From Burkholderiaceae bacterium (GTDB lineage: Bacteria > Pseudomonadota > Gammaproteobacteria > Burkholderiales > Burkholderiaceae_C), in assembly GCA_016790575.1 (NCBI GenBank), contig JAEUOU010000012.1:1-55035 (forward strand): a stretch of 55,035 nucleotides of DNA, in the 5' to 3' direction. The translations under genes were made by a program, and so were the position numbers. This document shows positions 47,029 through 54,994 of the stretch, in pieces. The notes under the pieces are model-generated. The model saw only the letters and a program-made list of their open reading frames with translations, was not told the origin of the DNA and searched no databases. The stretch's first letter is position 1, and each line of letters begins with the position of its first letter.

Positions 47029-47604
47029 ATGACCCCCGCCCACTTCACCCCCGTACCCCTCGAAAAATCCTGGCGCCTGATGAACCACGGCCCCACGGTG
47101 CTGGTGTCCGCAAAGCATGGCGGCATCACCAATGTCATGGCCGCCGCCTGGGCCTGCGTGCTGGACTACGGGCAGGCGCCCAAGGTGACGGTGGTGCTGG
47201 ACAAGGCCACTTTCACGCGCGGGCTGATCGAGGCCAGTGGGTTTTTTGCCCTGCAGTTGCCGACGCGGGCCATGGCGACCTTGACCGTGGGCGTGGGCAC
47301 GGACAGCGCCCGCGATGTGCCCGACAAGCTCGCCAGACACGGGGTGCGGATCTTCACCGCGCCCGGCAGCGATCTGCCGCTGGTGGAAGGCTGCGTCGGC
47401 TGGCTGGTCTGCCGGCTGGTGCCGGAGCCGCACAACCAGCAGGCCTACGACCTGTTCATCGGCGAGGTGGTCGGCGCCTGGGCGGATGCGCGCGTGTTCC
47501 GTGACGGGCGCTGGCACTTTGAAGGCGCGCCCGATGAGCTGCGCACCATCCACCATGTGGCCGGCGGGCAGTTCCTGGTGACCGGGGCGCCGGTGCAGGG
47601 TTGA
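47029..47604 (+). CDS. Flavin reductase-like FMN-binding protein
   Basis: 191 aa, a flavin-reductase-like split barrel. PTVLVSAKHGGITNVMAAAWACVLDYGQAPKVTVVLDKATFTRGLIEASGFFALQLPT is the typical FMN-binding face, and FIGEVVGAWADARVF follows. HHVAGGQFLVTG closes the fold. The family binds FMN and reduces it or acts on a small substrate; the specific role is unknown. It starts 66 nt after the integrase remnant and runs away from the integron relic, so it marks the return to ordinary chromosomal sequence. Confidence 0.82.
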   Translation: MTPAHFTPVPLEKSWRLMNHGPTVLVSAKHGGITNVMAAAWACVLDYGQAPKVTVVLDKATFTRGLIEASGFFALQLPTRAMATLTVGVGTDSARDVPDKLARHGVRIFTAPGSDLPLVEGCVGWLVCRLVPEPHNQQAYDLFIGEVVGAWADARVFRDGRWHFEGAPDELRTIHHVAGGQFLVTGAPVQG

Positions 47605-47704
47605 ACCTGCTGTGGCGGGCGCCGGGGCCCGGTCGGTACAAGTGCTCATTCGCCGGCGACGGCACAGGCGCAGAATCGGGCCCTTCATGCACAGGAGACC
47701 CGAA

Positions 47705-48907
47705 GTGAAGTTCAAAAAAATCACCCTTGGCGCGCTTGCCGCCGCGGTCATCGCCGGCTCGACCGGCTGCGCCAGCCTCGACAAGGAAACGCTGGGCCTG
47801 CTGGCCGCGTTGCCCACCAACCGCGACGTGCTGTTCTGGAGCCAGCCGCAGCGCGACGCCGCGTTCCGCGCCATGGACCGCCTCTCCCTGCTGGCCAAGT
47901 GGAACGACGTGCCCGTCGGCAGCACACCCTCGGCCCTGCCACCCGGCCCGCCACTCAAGCTGCCGATGGATATGGACGCCTACATGGCCGCGCAACGCAG
48001 CGCCGCCGTGCTGATCGTGCACAAGGGCGCGCTGCGGCTGGAGCGTTACGGGCTGGACTTTGATGCCAAGGGCCGGTGGACGAGTTTCTCGGTGGCCAAG
48101 TCGGTCACCTCCACCCTGGTGGGCGCGGCCGTGCGCGACGGCCACATCAAGAGCCTGGACGACAAGGTCAGCCAGTACATCCCGGAAATGAAAGGCTCGG
48201 CGTATGACGACGTCAGCATCCGCCAGTTGCTGACCATGACCTCCGGCGTGAAGTGGAACGAAGACTATGGCAACCCCAACTCCGATGTCGCCCGCTTCAA
48301 CAACCACCAGCCCGAGCCCGGCGTGGACGCGCTGGTGAGCTACCTGCGCAAACTGCCGCGCGAGGCGCCCGCCGGCACCCGCTGGCTCTACAGCACCGGC
48401 GAGACCAACCTGGTCGGCATCCTGCTGGCCCGGGCCACCGGCAAACCCCTGGCCCAGTACCTCTCCGAAAAAATCTGGCAGCCCGCCGGCATGGAACAGA
48501 AAGCGACCTGGATCCTGAGCAAGACCGGCCAGGAAATCAGCGGCTGCTGCATCCAGGCCGCGCCGCGCGACTGGGCCCGCTTTGGCCAGTTCATCCTGAA
48601 CGGCGCCGCCGTCAAGGGCCAGCCGATCGTGCCCGCCGACTGGCTGGCCGCCGCCACCAGCAGCCGCACACCCATCGGACAACCCGGCCGCGGTTACGGC
48701 TACCAATGGTGGACCTACGACAGCGGCGACTTTGCGGCGCGCGGCATCTTCGGCCAGGGCATCTTTGTCGACCCGCGGCGGCAGCTGGTCATCGTGACCA
48801 ACGGCAACTGGGCCGGTGGCGCCACCGACCCGTCCGCCAGCCCGGCCCGTGAAGCCTTCTACCGGGCGGTGCAAAAAGCCGTGGACGACGAGGCTGCCGG
48901 GCGCTGA
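47705..48907 (+). CDS. Lipoprotein serine hydrolase (class C beta-lactamase-like)
   Basis: 400 aa from a GTG at 47705 with AGGAGA 7 nt upstream; an ATG at 47687 is an alternative. A lipobox-like STGC (near residue 20) suggests a lipoprotein. The serine-hydrolase motif SFSVAKSVTS has the SxxK pair, and YSTGETNLVG supplies the YxN/S-like second motif. GYGYQWWTYDSGDFAARGIFGQGIFVDPRRQLVIVT resembles the third. Family members include esterases and 6-aminohexanoate-dimer hydrolases; true beta-lactamase activity is not implied. It converges with sbtB over a repeat copy. Confidence 0.85.
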   Translation: MKFKKITLGALAAAVIAGSTGCASLDKETLGLLAALPTNRDVLFWSQPQRDAAFRAMDRLSLLAKWNDVPVGSTPSALPPGPPLKLPMDMDAYMAAQRSAAVLIVHKGALRLERYGLDFDAKGRWTSFSVAKSVTSTLVGAAVRDGHIKSLDDKVSQYIPEMKGSAYDDVSIRQLLTMTSGVKWNEDYGNPNSDVARFNNHQPEPGVDALVSYLRKLPREAPAGTRWLYSTGETNLVGILLARATGKPLAQYLSEKIWQPAGMEQKATWILSKTGQEISGCCIQAAPRDWARFGQFILNGAAVKGQPIVPADWLAAATSSRTPIGQPGRGYGYQWWTYDSGDFAARGIFGQGIFVDPRRQLVIVTNGNWAGGATDPSASPAREAFYRAVQKAVDDEAAGR

Positions 48908-48979
48908 CCGGTGCGGGCCGGCGGGTCACGCCGGTCCCGCCCGCCCAACGGCCCCTTCCGCGCGTTTTTCAAGCCTTTT

Positions 48980-49020
48980 CGGCCGATACCCGGCGTAAAA
49001 AGGTCATTGGATGCTATCGA
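48980..49020 (+). repeat. Dispersed 45-bp repeat, copy 6
   Basis: Reads CCGATACCCGGCGT, AAAAAGGTC, GATGCTATCGAT. It lies between the convergent serine hydrolase and sbtB genes; the 3' hairpin arm is not complete. Confidence 0.78.
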
Positions 49021-49041
49021 TCCAGGACCGAACGGGTGCCC

Positions 49042-49362
49042 TCAGAACTTCCCCGGCCGAAGCACTTCCACCTCGGACAGGGTGGCCACCATCGCGTAGT
49101 TGGCGAAATAGCGCGCCTGCAGGTGGGCCAGCAGGGTTTCGGCCTGGGCGCGGGCGCAGATCACCTCCACGCGGATGTTGCGGGCCTCGTCCCAGGCGGC
49201 GTCGCGCACGCCGCGGCTGCCTTTGCCCCGCGCGTCCGAGATGGTGTAGCCGCCGATGCCCAGGCGGTCCATGTCACGCACCAGCAAGGGCTCCACCGCG
49301 GCTTCGCTGAACAGGGTCAGCAGGGTGCGGCGCTCGGTGTGCAGGGGGGCGGGGGGGGTCAT
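49042..49362 (-). CDS. sbtB: PII-like regulator of the bicarbonate transporter (SbtB-like)
   Basis: 106 aa ferredoxin-like fold. LLTLFSEAAVEPLLVRDMDRLGIGGYTISDARGKGSRGVRDAAWDE is the SbtB/PII-like pattern, with the T-loop region around ARGKGSRG, and IRVEVICARAQAETLLAHLQARYF follows. SbtB binds adenine nucleotides and gates SbtA in cyanobacteria. Here the ATG overlaps the sbtA stop by 4 nt, so the pair is translationally coupled. The canonical PII Tyr of the T-loop is not seen. The C-terminus is short. Confidence 0.83.
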   Translation of the reverse strand: MTPPAPLHTERRTLLTLFSEAAVEPLLVRDMDRLGIGGYTISDARGKGSRGVRDAAWDEARNIRVEVICARAQAETLLAHLQARYFANYAMVATLSEVEVLRPGKF

Positions 49363-50297
49363 GGCGTTGCTCCGGCCAGGCGGCTGGCCATCCAGTGGTA
49401 CAGCGGGATGCCCGCGACGATATTGAACGGAAAGGTCACGCCCAGCGAGCCGGCCAGCGACACCGCCGGGTTGGCTTGCGGCACTGCGATGCGCATGGCC
49501 GCCGGCACCGCGATGTACGAGGCCGAGGCCGCCAGCGTGGCCAGCATGGCCGTGCCGCCTACCGACAGGCCCAGCAGCCAGCCGGTGGCCAGCCCCAGGC
49601 CGGCCGACACCAGCGGCATGCCGATGCCGAACGCGATCAGCGACAGGCCGCGGCGGCGCAGCTCGCCCACCTGGCGGCTGACGATCAGGCCCATTTCCAG
49701 CAGGAACAGCGCCAGAATGCCCTTGAACAGGTCAAAGTACAGGCCGCTGATGGGCTCCAGCCCCTTGGGGCCGGCCGCCCAGCCGATGGCCATGCCCCCC
49801 AGCAGCAGCGTCACGCCCTTGCCCAGAAAGGCTTCGTGGCCCAGCGCCTTCCAGTCGGTGTCCTTGTCCACGCCACGCGCGAGCACGATGCCCACCAGAA
49901 TCGCCGGCACCTCCATCACCGCCAGAATCACCGCCATCTGCGGCTCCACCGGGATGGCCCGCGCGGCAAACCAGGCCGCGGCCACGGCAAAGGTGGCCAC
50001 GCTGACCGAGCCATAGTGCGCGGCGGTGGCGGCGGCGTTCGGGCGGTCAAAGCGGAACAGCCAGCGCAGCACGGCAAAAGCGATCAGCGTCTGCACACAA
50101 CCCAGCACGATCACGGCCCCGATCTGTGGCACCAGCGGCGCCAGCGGCTGCGTCGCCAGGCCCTGGCCGCCCTTGAGGCCGATGGCCAGCAGCAGAAAAA
50201 TGGTCAGCGAGTCGTACAGCGCGCCGGGCAGCTTGAGCTCCGAGCGCAGCAGCCCGGCGGTCAGGCCGAACAGGAAGAAGAGGATGACGGGGTCCAT
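49359..50297 (-). CDS. sbtA: Sodium-dependent bicarbonate transporter SbtA family
   Basis: 312 aa from the ATG at 50297 (MDPVILFFLFGLTAGLLRSELKLPGALYDSLTIFLLLAIGLKGG), about ten membrane helices. ALLALFLLEMGLIVSRQ, AAHYGSVSVATFAVA and ASASYIAVPAAMRIAVPQANP are conserved SbtA blocks. It would import bicarbonate with sodium. A longer upstream frame has no support. Overlaps sbtB by 4 nt. The pair suggests inorganic-carbon uptake for carboxylation or autotrophy, but no Rubisco or carboxysome genes are in the window. Confidence 0.9.
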   Translation of the reverse strand: MDPVILFFLFGLTAGLLRSELKLPGALYDSLTIFLLLAIGLKGGQGLATQPLAPLVPQIGAVIVLGCVQTLIAFAVLRWLFRFDRPNAAATAAHYGSVSVATFAVAAAWFAARAIPVEPQMAVILAVMEVPAILVGIVLARGVDKDTDWKALGHEAFLGKGVTLLLGGMAIGWAAGPKGLEPISGLYFDLFKGILALFLLEMGLIVSRQVGELRRRGLSLIAFGIGMPLVSAGLGLATGWLLGLSVGGTAMLATLAASASYIAVPAAMRIAVPQANPAVSLAGSLGVTFPFNIVAGIPLYHWMASRLAGATP

Positions 50298-50421
50298 GGC
50301 GGGTGTTGCTGCCTGTTGGGCCGAAACGGCCCAGGCAATGCGAATCGGCCCCGATTGTGCCGCCGTCCGGCGGGCAGCGATGGCAAGCCCCGCGGCGCGG
50401 ACGGGAAAACGGCGACGCCGG

Positions 50422-51255
50422 TCATCCCCCGGCGGGCGGCGCGGGCGGTGGCACCTGGGCCTGCAACACGGCCCGCGTGGCGGCATCCGCCGCAAACAGA
50501 TGTTCCACCTTCAGGGACGCCAGGGTGATGTCCTGCGGCGTGCCAAACGTGGTGAACATGCGGAAAAAGGCCAATTCCCCCCACGGTGAGGCAAAGCGCA
50601 GCGTGAGCAGCGGCGGCGGGCGTCCTGCGTCGGCGCCCGGCGGCACCGGGCCTTCGAGGCGCTGTCGCAGCAAAGCCTCGAACGCCTCGGCACGGCTGGC
50701 CAGCTCGGGCTGCCAGGTCGCCTCGGCGCGCAACTGGGCCAGAAAGGCCGGGCCGGCCTCGCGCAGGTTGACCAGCGGCCGCGTCAGCCCCATCGGGTGG
50801 ATCAGCATGTCCACCAGGTTGGCAGGTCCGCCGTTGGCAGACTCCAGCACCTCGGGCGGCATCAGGGTGGCGGCCAGCCACTGGCCGCCCCGATTGAGCT
50901 GCAGCAGGTTCCACTGCGCATCGAGAATCAGTGCGGGCATGGGCTCGTGGGCCATCAGCAGTTGCTGCAGTGCCCCGCGGGCGGCGGCCAGGTCGGGGTC
51001 GTCCCAGCGTGTCGCGCGATAGGGCGGCGCAAAACCGGCTTGCAACAGCGCCGTATTGCGAAGCGCCAGCGGGGCCTCCAGTTCGCCCAGCCAGCGGGTC
51101 AGCAGTTCGCGGCTCGGGCGGGCGCGTCCGGTCTCGACAAAGCTCACATGGCGCTGCGACACGCCCAGCCGCAGCGCGAGTTCCAGCTGGCTGATGCGAC
51201 GCGCCCGGCGGGCTTGCTGCAAGGTGTCCGGCAGGGCGGCGGGTTTCCAATCCAT
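50422..51255 (-). CDS. XRE-family regulator with MmyB-like ligand-binding domain
   Basis: 277 aa from the ATG at 51255; the preceding GTG is possible. An N-terminal HTH (about 8-65) reads LQQARRARRISQLELALRLGVSQRHVSFVETGRARPSRELLTRWLGELEA. The rest is an MmyB-like domain with ALILDAQWNLLQLNRGGQWL and GELAFFRMFTTFGTPQDITLASLKVEHLFA. Such proteins bind small hydrophobic ligands. It is divergent from a DUF2834 gene, and a 19-bp palindrome lies between them, likely its operator. Confidence 0.88.
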   Translation of the reverse strand: MDWKPAALPDTLQQARRARRISQLELALRLGVSQRHVSFVETGRARPSRELLTRWLGELEAPLALRNTALLQAGFAPPYRATRWDDPDLAAARGALQQLLMAHEPMPALILDAQWNLLQLNRGGQWLAATLMPPEVLESANGGPANLVDMLIHPMGLTRPLVNLREAGPAFLAQLRAEATWQPELASRAEAFEALLRQRLEGPVPPGADAGRPPPLLTLRFASPWGELAFFRMFTTFGTPQDITLASLKVEHLFAADAATRAVLQAQVPPPAPPAGG

Positions 51256-51299
51256 CACCGCATTCCATCACAAAGTGACGGCGTCCTGACTACCTTCTT

Positions 51300-51318
51300 G
51301 GTAATTGCAGGAATTACC
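51300..51318. promoter_or_regulatory. Putative operator of the XRE regulator
   Basis: GGTAATT-5-AATTACC is a perfect 7-bp inverted repeat in the 107-bp divergent spacer between the XRE gene and the DUF2834 gene. The position suits control of both promoters. Confidence 0.5.
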
Positions 51319-51362
51319 TCCTGTCCGGAAACTGCCCGCTTTCGACTTTCAACGGAGATTCC

Positions 51363-51650
51363 ATGCCCCGTCTGCTTGTGGCGACCATCCTGGTGCTGTT
51401 CGGTGCGTTGACCGCTGTGGCGCTCTGGCATCACGGTTATTGGGGGATTTTTGACACCATGCTGCAAAGCTGGGCGGGCATTCAGGTGCTGACGGACCTG
51501 ACGATCGCATTGGGACTGGTGCTGGTCTGGATGTGGCGCGACGCGAGGTCCAGCGGACGCACCGTCTGGCCCTACGTCGCCATCACCCTGGCGGCCGGGG
51601 TGTTCGGGCCGCTGCTGTACCTCGTGACCCGCAAGCCCCCGGCGCCCTGA
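51363..51650 (+). CDS. DUF2834 small membrane protein
   Basis: 95 aa with three hydrophobic segments (about 3-22, 38-58 and 70-88). LTDLTIALGLVLVWMWRDAR and WPYVAITLAAGVFGPLLYLVTR match DUF2834. The function is unknown. GGAGA precedes the ATG. It is divergent from the XRE regulator across the palindrome at 51300-51318 and is the likely target of that regulator. Confidence 0.8.
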   Translation: MPRLLVATILVLFGALTAVALWHHGYWGIFDTMLQSWAGIQVLTDLTIALGLVLVWMWRDARSSGRTVWPYVAITLAAGVFGPLLYLVTRKPPAP

Positions 51651-51752
51651 AGCGCGGCCCCCGCGCCTTGCGGAAACCGGCTGCCATGCGTCGGTCGATT
51701 ATTGTGCTGGACGCAATAGTCATTGTGAAAATTGCACTTCACTGACAACCGG

Positions 51753-51777
51753 CCACGGGCCATCATGGCGGCCGTGG
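51753..51777 (+). other. Hairpin upstream of the porin gene
   Basis: CCACGG (51753-51758) pairs with CCGTGG (51772-51777), and the loop contains GCCAT/ATGGC. It lies 50 nt before the porin start and may be a leader structure. No T tract is present. Confidence 0.35.
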
Positions 51778-51826
51778 TGCAGCGTCCGGTTCCAGCCGGA
51801 CGGCACACGAACCGACCGGAGACACC

Positions 51827-52756
51827 ATGGCAAACCAATCGAAACACTTCTTCTCCCGGCTGGCAGCCGCCGCCGCGCTGGCCTGTGCCGGCACCGCAGC
51901 CGCCCAGTCGGCGGTCACGGTCTACGGCGTTGCCGACGTGGCCGTCGGCAAGGTCACCGGCCAGTCGACCCGCCTGTTCAGCAGCGCGACCCAGAACAAC
52001 GGAACCAGCCGCTGGGGTCTGCGCGGCACCGAAGACCTGGGAGGCGGCCTGAAGGCCTCGTTCAACCTCGAAGCCGAGATCGGCATGCTCAACGGCGCCG
52101 CAGCGGCCAACCTGTTTGCCCGCGCCGCCAACCTTGGCCTCAGTGGCGGCTTCGGCACCGTCAGGGCCGGGCGGGCGCTCACCCCAAGCTGGACCGGCGT
52201 CATGGCCTGGGAGCTGACGGCGTCGGCGAACTATGCCGTCGTCAACAGCCAGTTCGGCTACGGCGGCGCCGGATCGCGGGACAACGCCATCCTGAGCTAC
52301 ACCACACCCACCTGGGGCGGCCTGAGCATCACGGCCGGCCACATTCTGGCGGGCAACAACAACAACCTGTCCAAGACCGACCTGAACCTGATCTATCGCA
52401 GTGGCCCGCTGTCGGCCTCATTGGTCTACAACAAGGTGGAGAAGGCGAAAAGGAACTGGGCCGCCGGCGCGCGGTACCAGTTTGACGGGTTCGCGCTGGC
52501 CGGCAGCGTGCAGGACGCACGCGGAGGCGCCCGGGGCAAGGGCTTCACGATCGGCGGGTCCATGCCCCTGGGCGCAAGCACCGTGACGCTGGACCTCGCC
52601 CGGGACACGGTGGCCAAGGATACCGACGTGGTTCTGGAGCTCAAGTACCCGCTGTCCAAGCGCACCATGGTCTATGGTGTGCTGTTGCGCAACGGCGCCG
52701 GCAAGGCCGCCACCGATGTCAACTCCACGGTGCTGGGCGTGCGTCACAACTTCTGA
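51827..52756 (+). CDS. Gram-negative (type 4) outer-membrane porin
   Basis: 309 aa. Signal peptide to AAAQS (about residue 26), then QSAVTVYGVADVAVGK, the usual start of Burkholderiales porins. SRWGLRGTEDLGGGLKASFNLE and RAANLGLSGGFGTVRAGRALTP follow, with alternating beta-strand patterns and a C-terminal GVRHNF ending in Phe, the Bam recognition signal. It is shorter than most family members (about 340-380). It allows diffusion of small solutes. It stands alone and converges with DUF3297. Confidence 0.93.
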   Translation: MANQSKHFFSRLAAAAALACAGTAAAQSAVTVYGVADVAVGKVTGQSTRLFSSATQNNGTSRWGLRGTEDLGGGLKASFNLEAEIGMLNGAAAANLFARAANLGLSGGFGTVRAGRALTPSWTGVMAWELTASANYAVVNSQFGYGGAGSRDNAILSYTTPTWGGLSITAGHILAGNNNNLSKTDLNLIYRSGPLSASLVYNKVEKAKRNWAAGARYQFDGFALAGSVQDARGGARGKGFTIGGSMPLGASTVTLDLARDTVAKDTDVVLELKYPLSKRTMVYGVLLRNGAGKAATDVNSTVLGVRHNF

Positions 52757-52876
52757 GTGTCGGCGGCGCAGCGCGTCGGCGCTGCGGCACGCGGGTTCGT
52801 TCTCCAAGCTTGATGCCGCCAGTCCGGCCGACGGACCAGCGGCACTTTTTTTGCGCCGTGCCGCGCCGGGGCGGTT

Positions 52877-53134
52877 CTACCGGTAGAACGCTTCCACCGC
52901 GCCCTTGAGCGTGATCAGCAGCGGGCGGCCCTTGCGATCGACCGTCTTGCCCGCGGGCACCTTGATCCAGCCACCGCTGATGCAGTATTCCTCCACGTCG
53001 AAGCGCTCCTTGCCGTTGAAGCGGATACCGATGTCATGGTCAAACACCGCGGCCACATGGTGCGGGCTGCGCGGGTCCACACACAGGCGGTCAGGCAGGG
53101 CGGGGCGGTCGTTCGGGGCGGGTGCGTCGGTCAT
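52877..53134 (-). CDS. DUF3297 family protein
   Basis: 85 aa from the ATG at 53134 (MTDAPAPNDRPALPDRLCVDPRSPHHVAAVFDHDIGIRFNGKER), a strongly conserved small protein of proteobacteria, with ISGGWIKVPAGKTVDRKGRPLLITLKGAVEAFYR at the end. The function is unknown. It is soluble and has no signal peptide. It converges with the porin gene over 120 bp, which hold nothing else I can identify. Upstream lie a repeat copy and the attC of the isolated cassette. Confidence 0.88.
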   Translation of the reverse strand: MTDAPAPNDRPALPDRLCVDPRSPHHVAAVFDHDIGIRFNGKERFDVEEYCISGGWIKVPAGKTVDRKGRPLLITLKGAVEAFYR

Positions 53135-53207
53135 GGTGCGCAAGCGGGAGCAGAAAAGGGCTCGATTGTCGCCGATGGGGCCGGCCTTTCCGGTGCGGCA
53201 GGAACTA

Positions 53208-53255
53208 TTGAACCGATAGCATCATCCGACCATTTATCGCTGGGTATGGGCCAAA
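53208..53255 (-). repeat. Dispersed 45-bp repeat, copy 7
   Basis: On the minus strand: ATACCCAGCGAT, AAATGGTC, GATGCTATCGGTTCAATAG, whose ends form a CTAT/ATAG hairpin. It lies between DUF3297 and the attC at 53309. Confidence 0.8.
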
Positions 53256-53308
53256 AACACCCGAAATTTGCCTGCCAGGCGGCGCCAGCGTGCCATCGGC
53301 GCCTTGGC

Positions 53309-53363
53309 GCCCAACGTTGCCAAAAACCTGCCCCTGCAGGTCAGGTTGACTGGTGGGTTAGGC
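53309..53363 (-). other. attC site of the isolated gene cassette
   Basis: A 55-bp element on the minus strand from GCCTAAC (53357-53363, R'') to GTTGGGC (53309-53315, R'); both fit the cores RYYYAAC and GTTRRRY and are complementary apart from one G-T pair. Inside, AACCTGACC pairs with GGGCAGGTT with one mismatch, around a short loop. The stop codon of the gene lies in R''. Size and layout fit the shortest attC class. Confidence 0.72.
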
Positions 53364-54182
53364 CCGCTCTACCGACTTAAGCAGTGCATCGAGTGCGGAA
53401 TCCATACGCTTCCACTGCGTTTCAAGCAGCTCTGTAAATGCGTCAACATCACTATGCAACTCAAGTTCGCGGCGAACCTCGACCATGACCTTCATTGTCT
53501 TCAGCCCTACATTCTTCAATTCCGGCACGTACGCGCGTAGGAAGGCCAATTCAAGCTTGATGGCTTCGTCGGTATGTTGGCTTCGCTCTTTTGCGTACTT
53601 CTCGCTTTGAGCGTGTTGGAACTCGAATGACCGATTCAGCCGATCAAAAGCTGCTGCATCGGTACTGCCGGATTCATTGTGTTGCGTCATTGCAGCAAGC
53701 ACCCGGCGCACCTCGGTTTGGCACAGTTCATACTGCTCTGCAGCATCGTTTGCACTTGAGCGCGCGCTGTGTATCGGCCTGACAAGACCAAAGATCTTCA
53801 ATAGCAGTTCCCCATAGGCCGATACAAGGTCGCTGACAAGCGTCGCAGTTGTTGTGTCAGAGACCATCTGAAGCTTCGCTGCGGCTGCGAAAAACCCTTG
53901 AAGCGGGCTGCCGACTTCCTGCTTAGAAAGGTCGGCCCGAGGTAGCGATGCCAGGTAAGAACTGGCCTTGACGAGTTCCTCTGCGGCTTCGAGATAAACG
54001 TCTCTACGTAGCTCAGCCCTGCGTTGCCTCGCCTTCTCCTCGGACTCATGAGCAAGCTGGAGCTTCAGTCGTTTGGTATTGCTTGAGTTCACCAGCATGA
54101 CACCCAAAAGTGTCAGTAGCGATCCGATGATTCCGGACCAGATAACCTCTGGAACCGATCTAAGTAGTTCAATGAAAGCCAT
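53358..54182 (-). CDS. Cassette-borne hypothetical membrane-anchored coiled-coil protein
   Basis: 274 aa. One N-terminal membrane helix (about 13-33, IWSGIIGSLLTLLGVMLVNS) is followed by long charged helices: LKLQLAHESEEKARQRRAELRRDVYLEAAEELVKA and SEKYAKERSQHTDEAIKLELAFLRAYVPELKN, likely coiled coil. I do not recognise a family. The ATG is 11 nt after the GTTAGGC site at 54193-54199 and the stop lies in an attC core, so the gene fills its cassette. GC is clearly lower than in the surroundings, a sign of transfer. Confidence 0.78.
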   Translation of the reverse strand: MAFIELLRSVPEVIWSGIIGSLLTLLGVMLVNSSNTKRLKLQLAHESEEKARQRRAELRRDVYLEAAEELVKASSYLASLPRADLSKQEVGSPLQGFFAAAAKLQMVSDTTTATLVSDLVSAYGELLLKIFGLVRPIHSARSSANDAAEQYELCQTEVRRVLAAMTQHNESGSTDAAAFDRLNRSFEFQHAQSEKYAKERSQHTDEAIKLELAFLRAYVPELKNVGLKTMKVMVEVRRELELHSDVDAFTELLETQWKRMDSALDALLKSVERA

Positions 54183-54192
54183 GTAGTAGCGG

Positions 54193-54199
54193 GCCTAAC
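54193..54199 (-). other. Cassette 5' boundary core site
   Basis: GTTAGGC on the minus strand, directly before the cassette gene. The sequence upstream (54200-54222, GGGGTTATTGCACAGCCTC on the minus strand) resembles an insertion-sequence end rather than a complete attC. A wider hairpin AACCCC/GGGGTT lies at 54217-54246. Confidence 0.5.
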
Positions 54200-54375
54200 G
54201 AGGCTGTGCAATAACCCCAAATTCAGCCGCCGGCCTGTATGGGGTTGCGGTGATGTTGCCGGTCATGGCCTCGTTTCCTCCTGCTCTCGTTTTCGATGGA
54301 ACGGGGCCCGCCCCATGGGGCTCTGATCGGGCCTTTGGCGAGCATTCTGGCACCAACACCGCCCGACTTTCCACC

Positions 54376-54810
54376 CTACTTCTTCATCTTCATCTCGCGC
54401 CCGGCCAATTTCTCGATGTGATGCAACAGGCGGTACGACCGCCACGGCACACCCACTTTGCGGCGCCCGCGCAGCGTGAAACGGTTCAACCGCTTGTTGT
54501 GTCGAATGTTGCAAAGTGCGGCCTCCACCGTGCCGAAGCGCTGGCTATTGCGGCGCCTGCCCTCGTGGCTGCCGATGCGCTCCTTAATCGACTGGAGCAG
54601 GTCATTGGGACTTCGTTGCACATTCTTGAAGATCGCCACCTGCCGTACTGCCGAGCGCTCAGGGTCGCACAGGCACTGGTGCCTTTGTTCGCACGAACCG
54701 CATCCCGTTTTGTTGTAGCTGTACCTTTGCAGTGGCGCCCGTTGATCGTGCAGCCGCAGCCTTTTCGGACCCGCTTCGCCAAGGCACGCGAAGGTTGCCA
54801 TGGTTTCACT
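54376..54810 (-). mobile_element. 5'-truncated IS1182-like transposase remnant
   Basis: The frame ending at 54376 carries the C-terminal third of an IS1182-type DDE transposase: CGSCEQRHQCLCDPERSAVRQVAIF, then IKERIGSHEGRRRNSQRFGTVEAALCNIRHNKRLNRFTLRGRRKV and LLHHIEKLAG. The Glu of FGTVEAAL is the likely last catalytic residue; the two Asp regions are absent. Readable homology begins near 54800, where a dispersed repeat copy replaces the upstream part. No intact element remains. The right end may extend to about 54200. Confidence 0.78.
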
Positions 54811-54811
54811 C

Positions 54812-54856
54812 CTGCGGCGATAGCAACAAACGACCTTTTCCCGCTGGGTATTGCCC
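54812..54856 (-). repeat. Dispersed 45-bp repeat, copy 8
   Basis: On the minus strand: CAATACCCAGCGGG, AAAAGGTC, then TTGCTATCGCC. It abuts the truncated end of the transposase remnant. Confidence 0.78.
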
Positions 54857-54908
54857 AAAAACGTCCTGAAACACCCGTAGCGCAGCCCCAACCTCCCCCC
54901 CAGACGCC

Positions 54909-54944
54909 ACCCACCCCGCCGAGTCATCCTCGGGCGGGGTGGGT
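54909..54944. terminator. Strong GC hairpin, probable terminator
   Basis: ACCCACCCCGCC (54909-54920) pairs perfectly with GGCGGGGTGGGT (54933-54944) around a 12-nt loop. It lies 51 nt downstream of the stop of the minus-strand gene entering from the right edge. No clear T tract. Confidence 0.5.
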
Positions 54945-54994
54945 TGGGTGGGGCCGGCGCGGCCGGCCTGGGGTGTCGGAGGCTTTGGGGCGGC

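Noticed and set aside
47705..48907. Antibiotic-resistance beta-lactamase
   Set aside because: The SxxK fold is shared by many esterases and amide hydrolases, and the protein is not close to a known class C beta-lactamase by its visible motifs.
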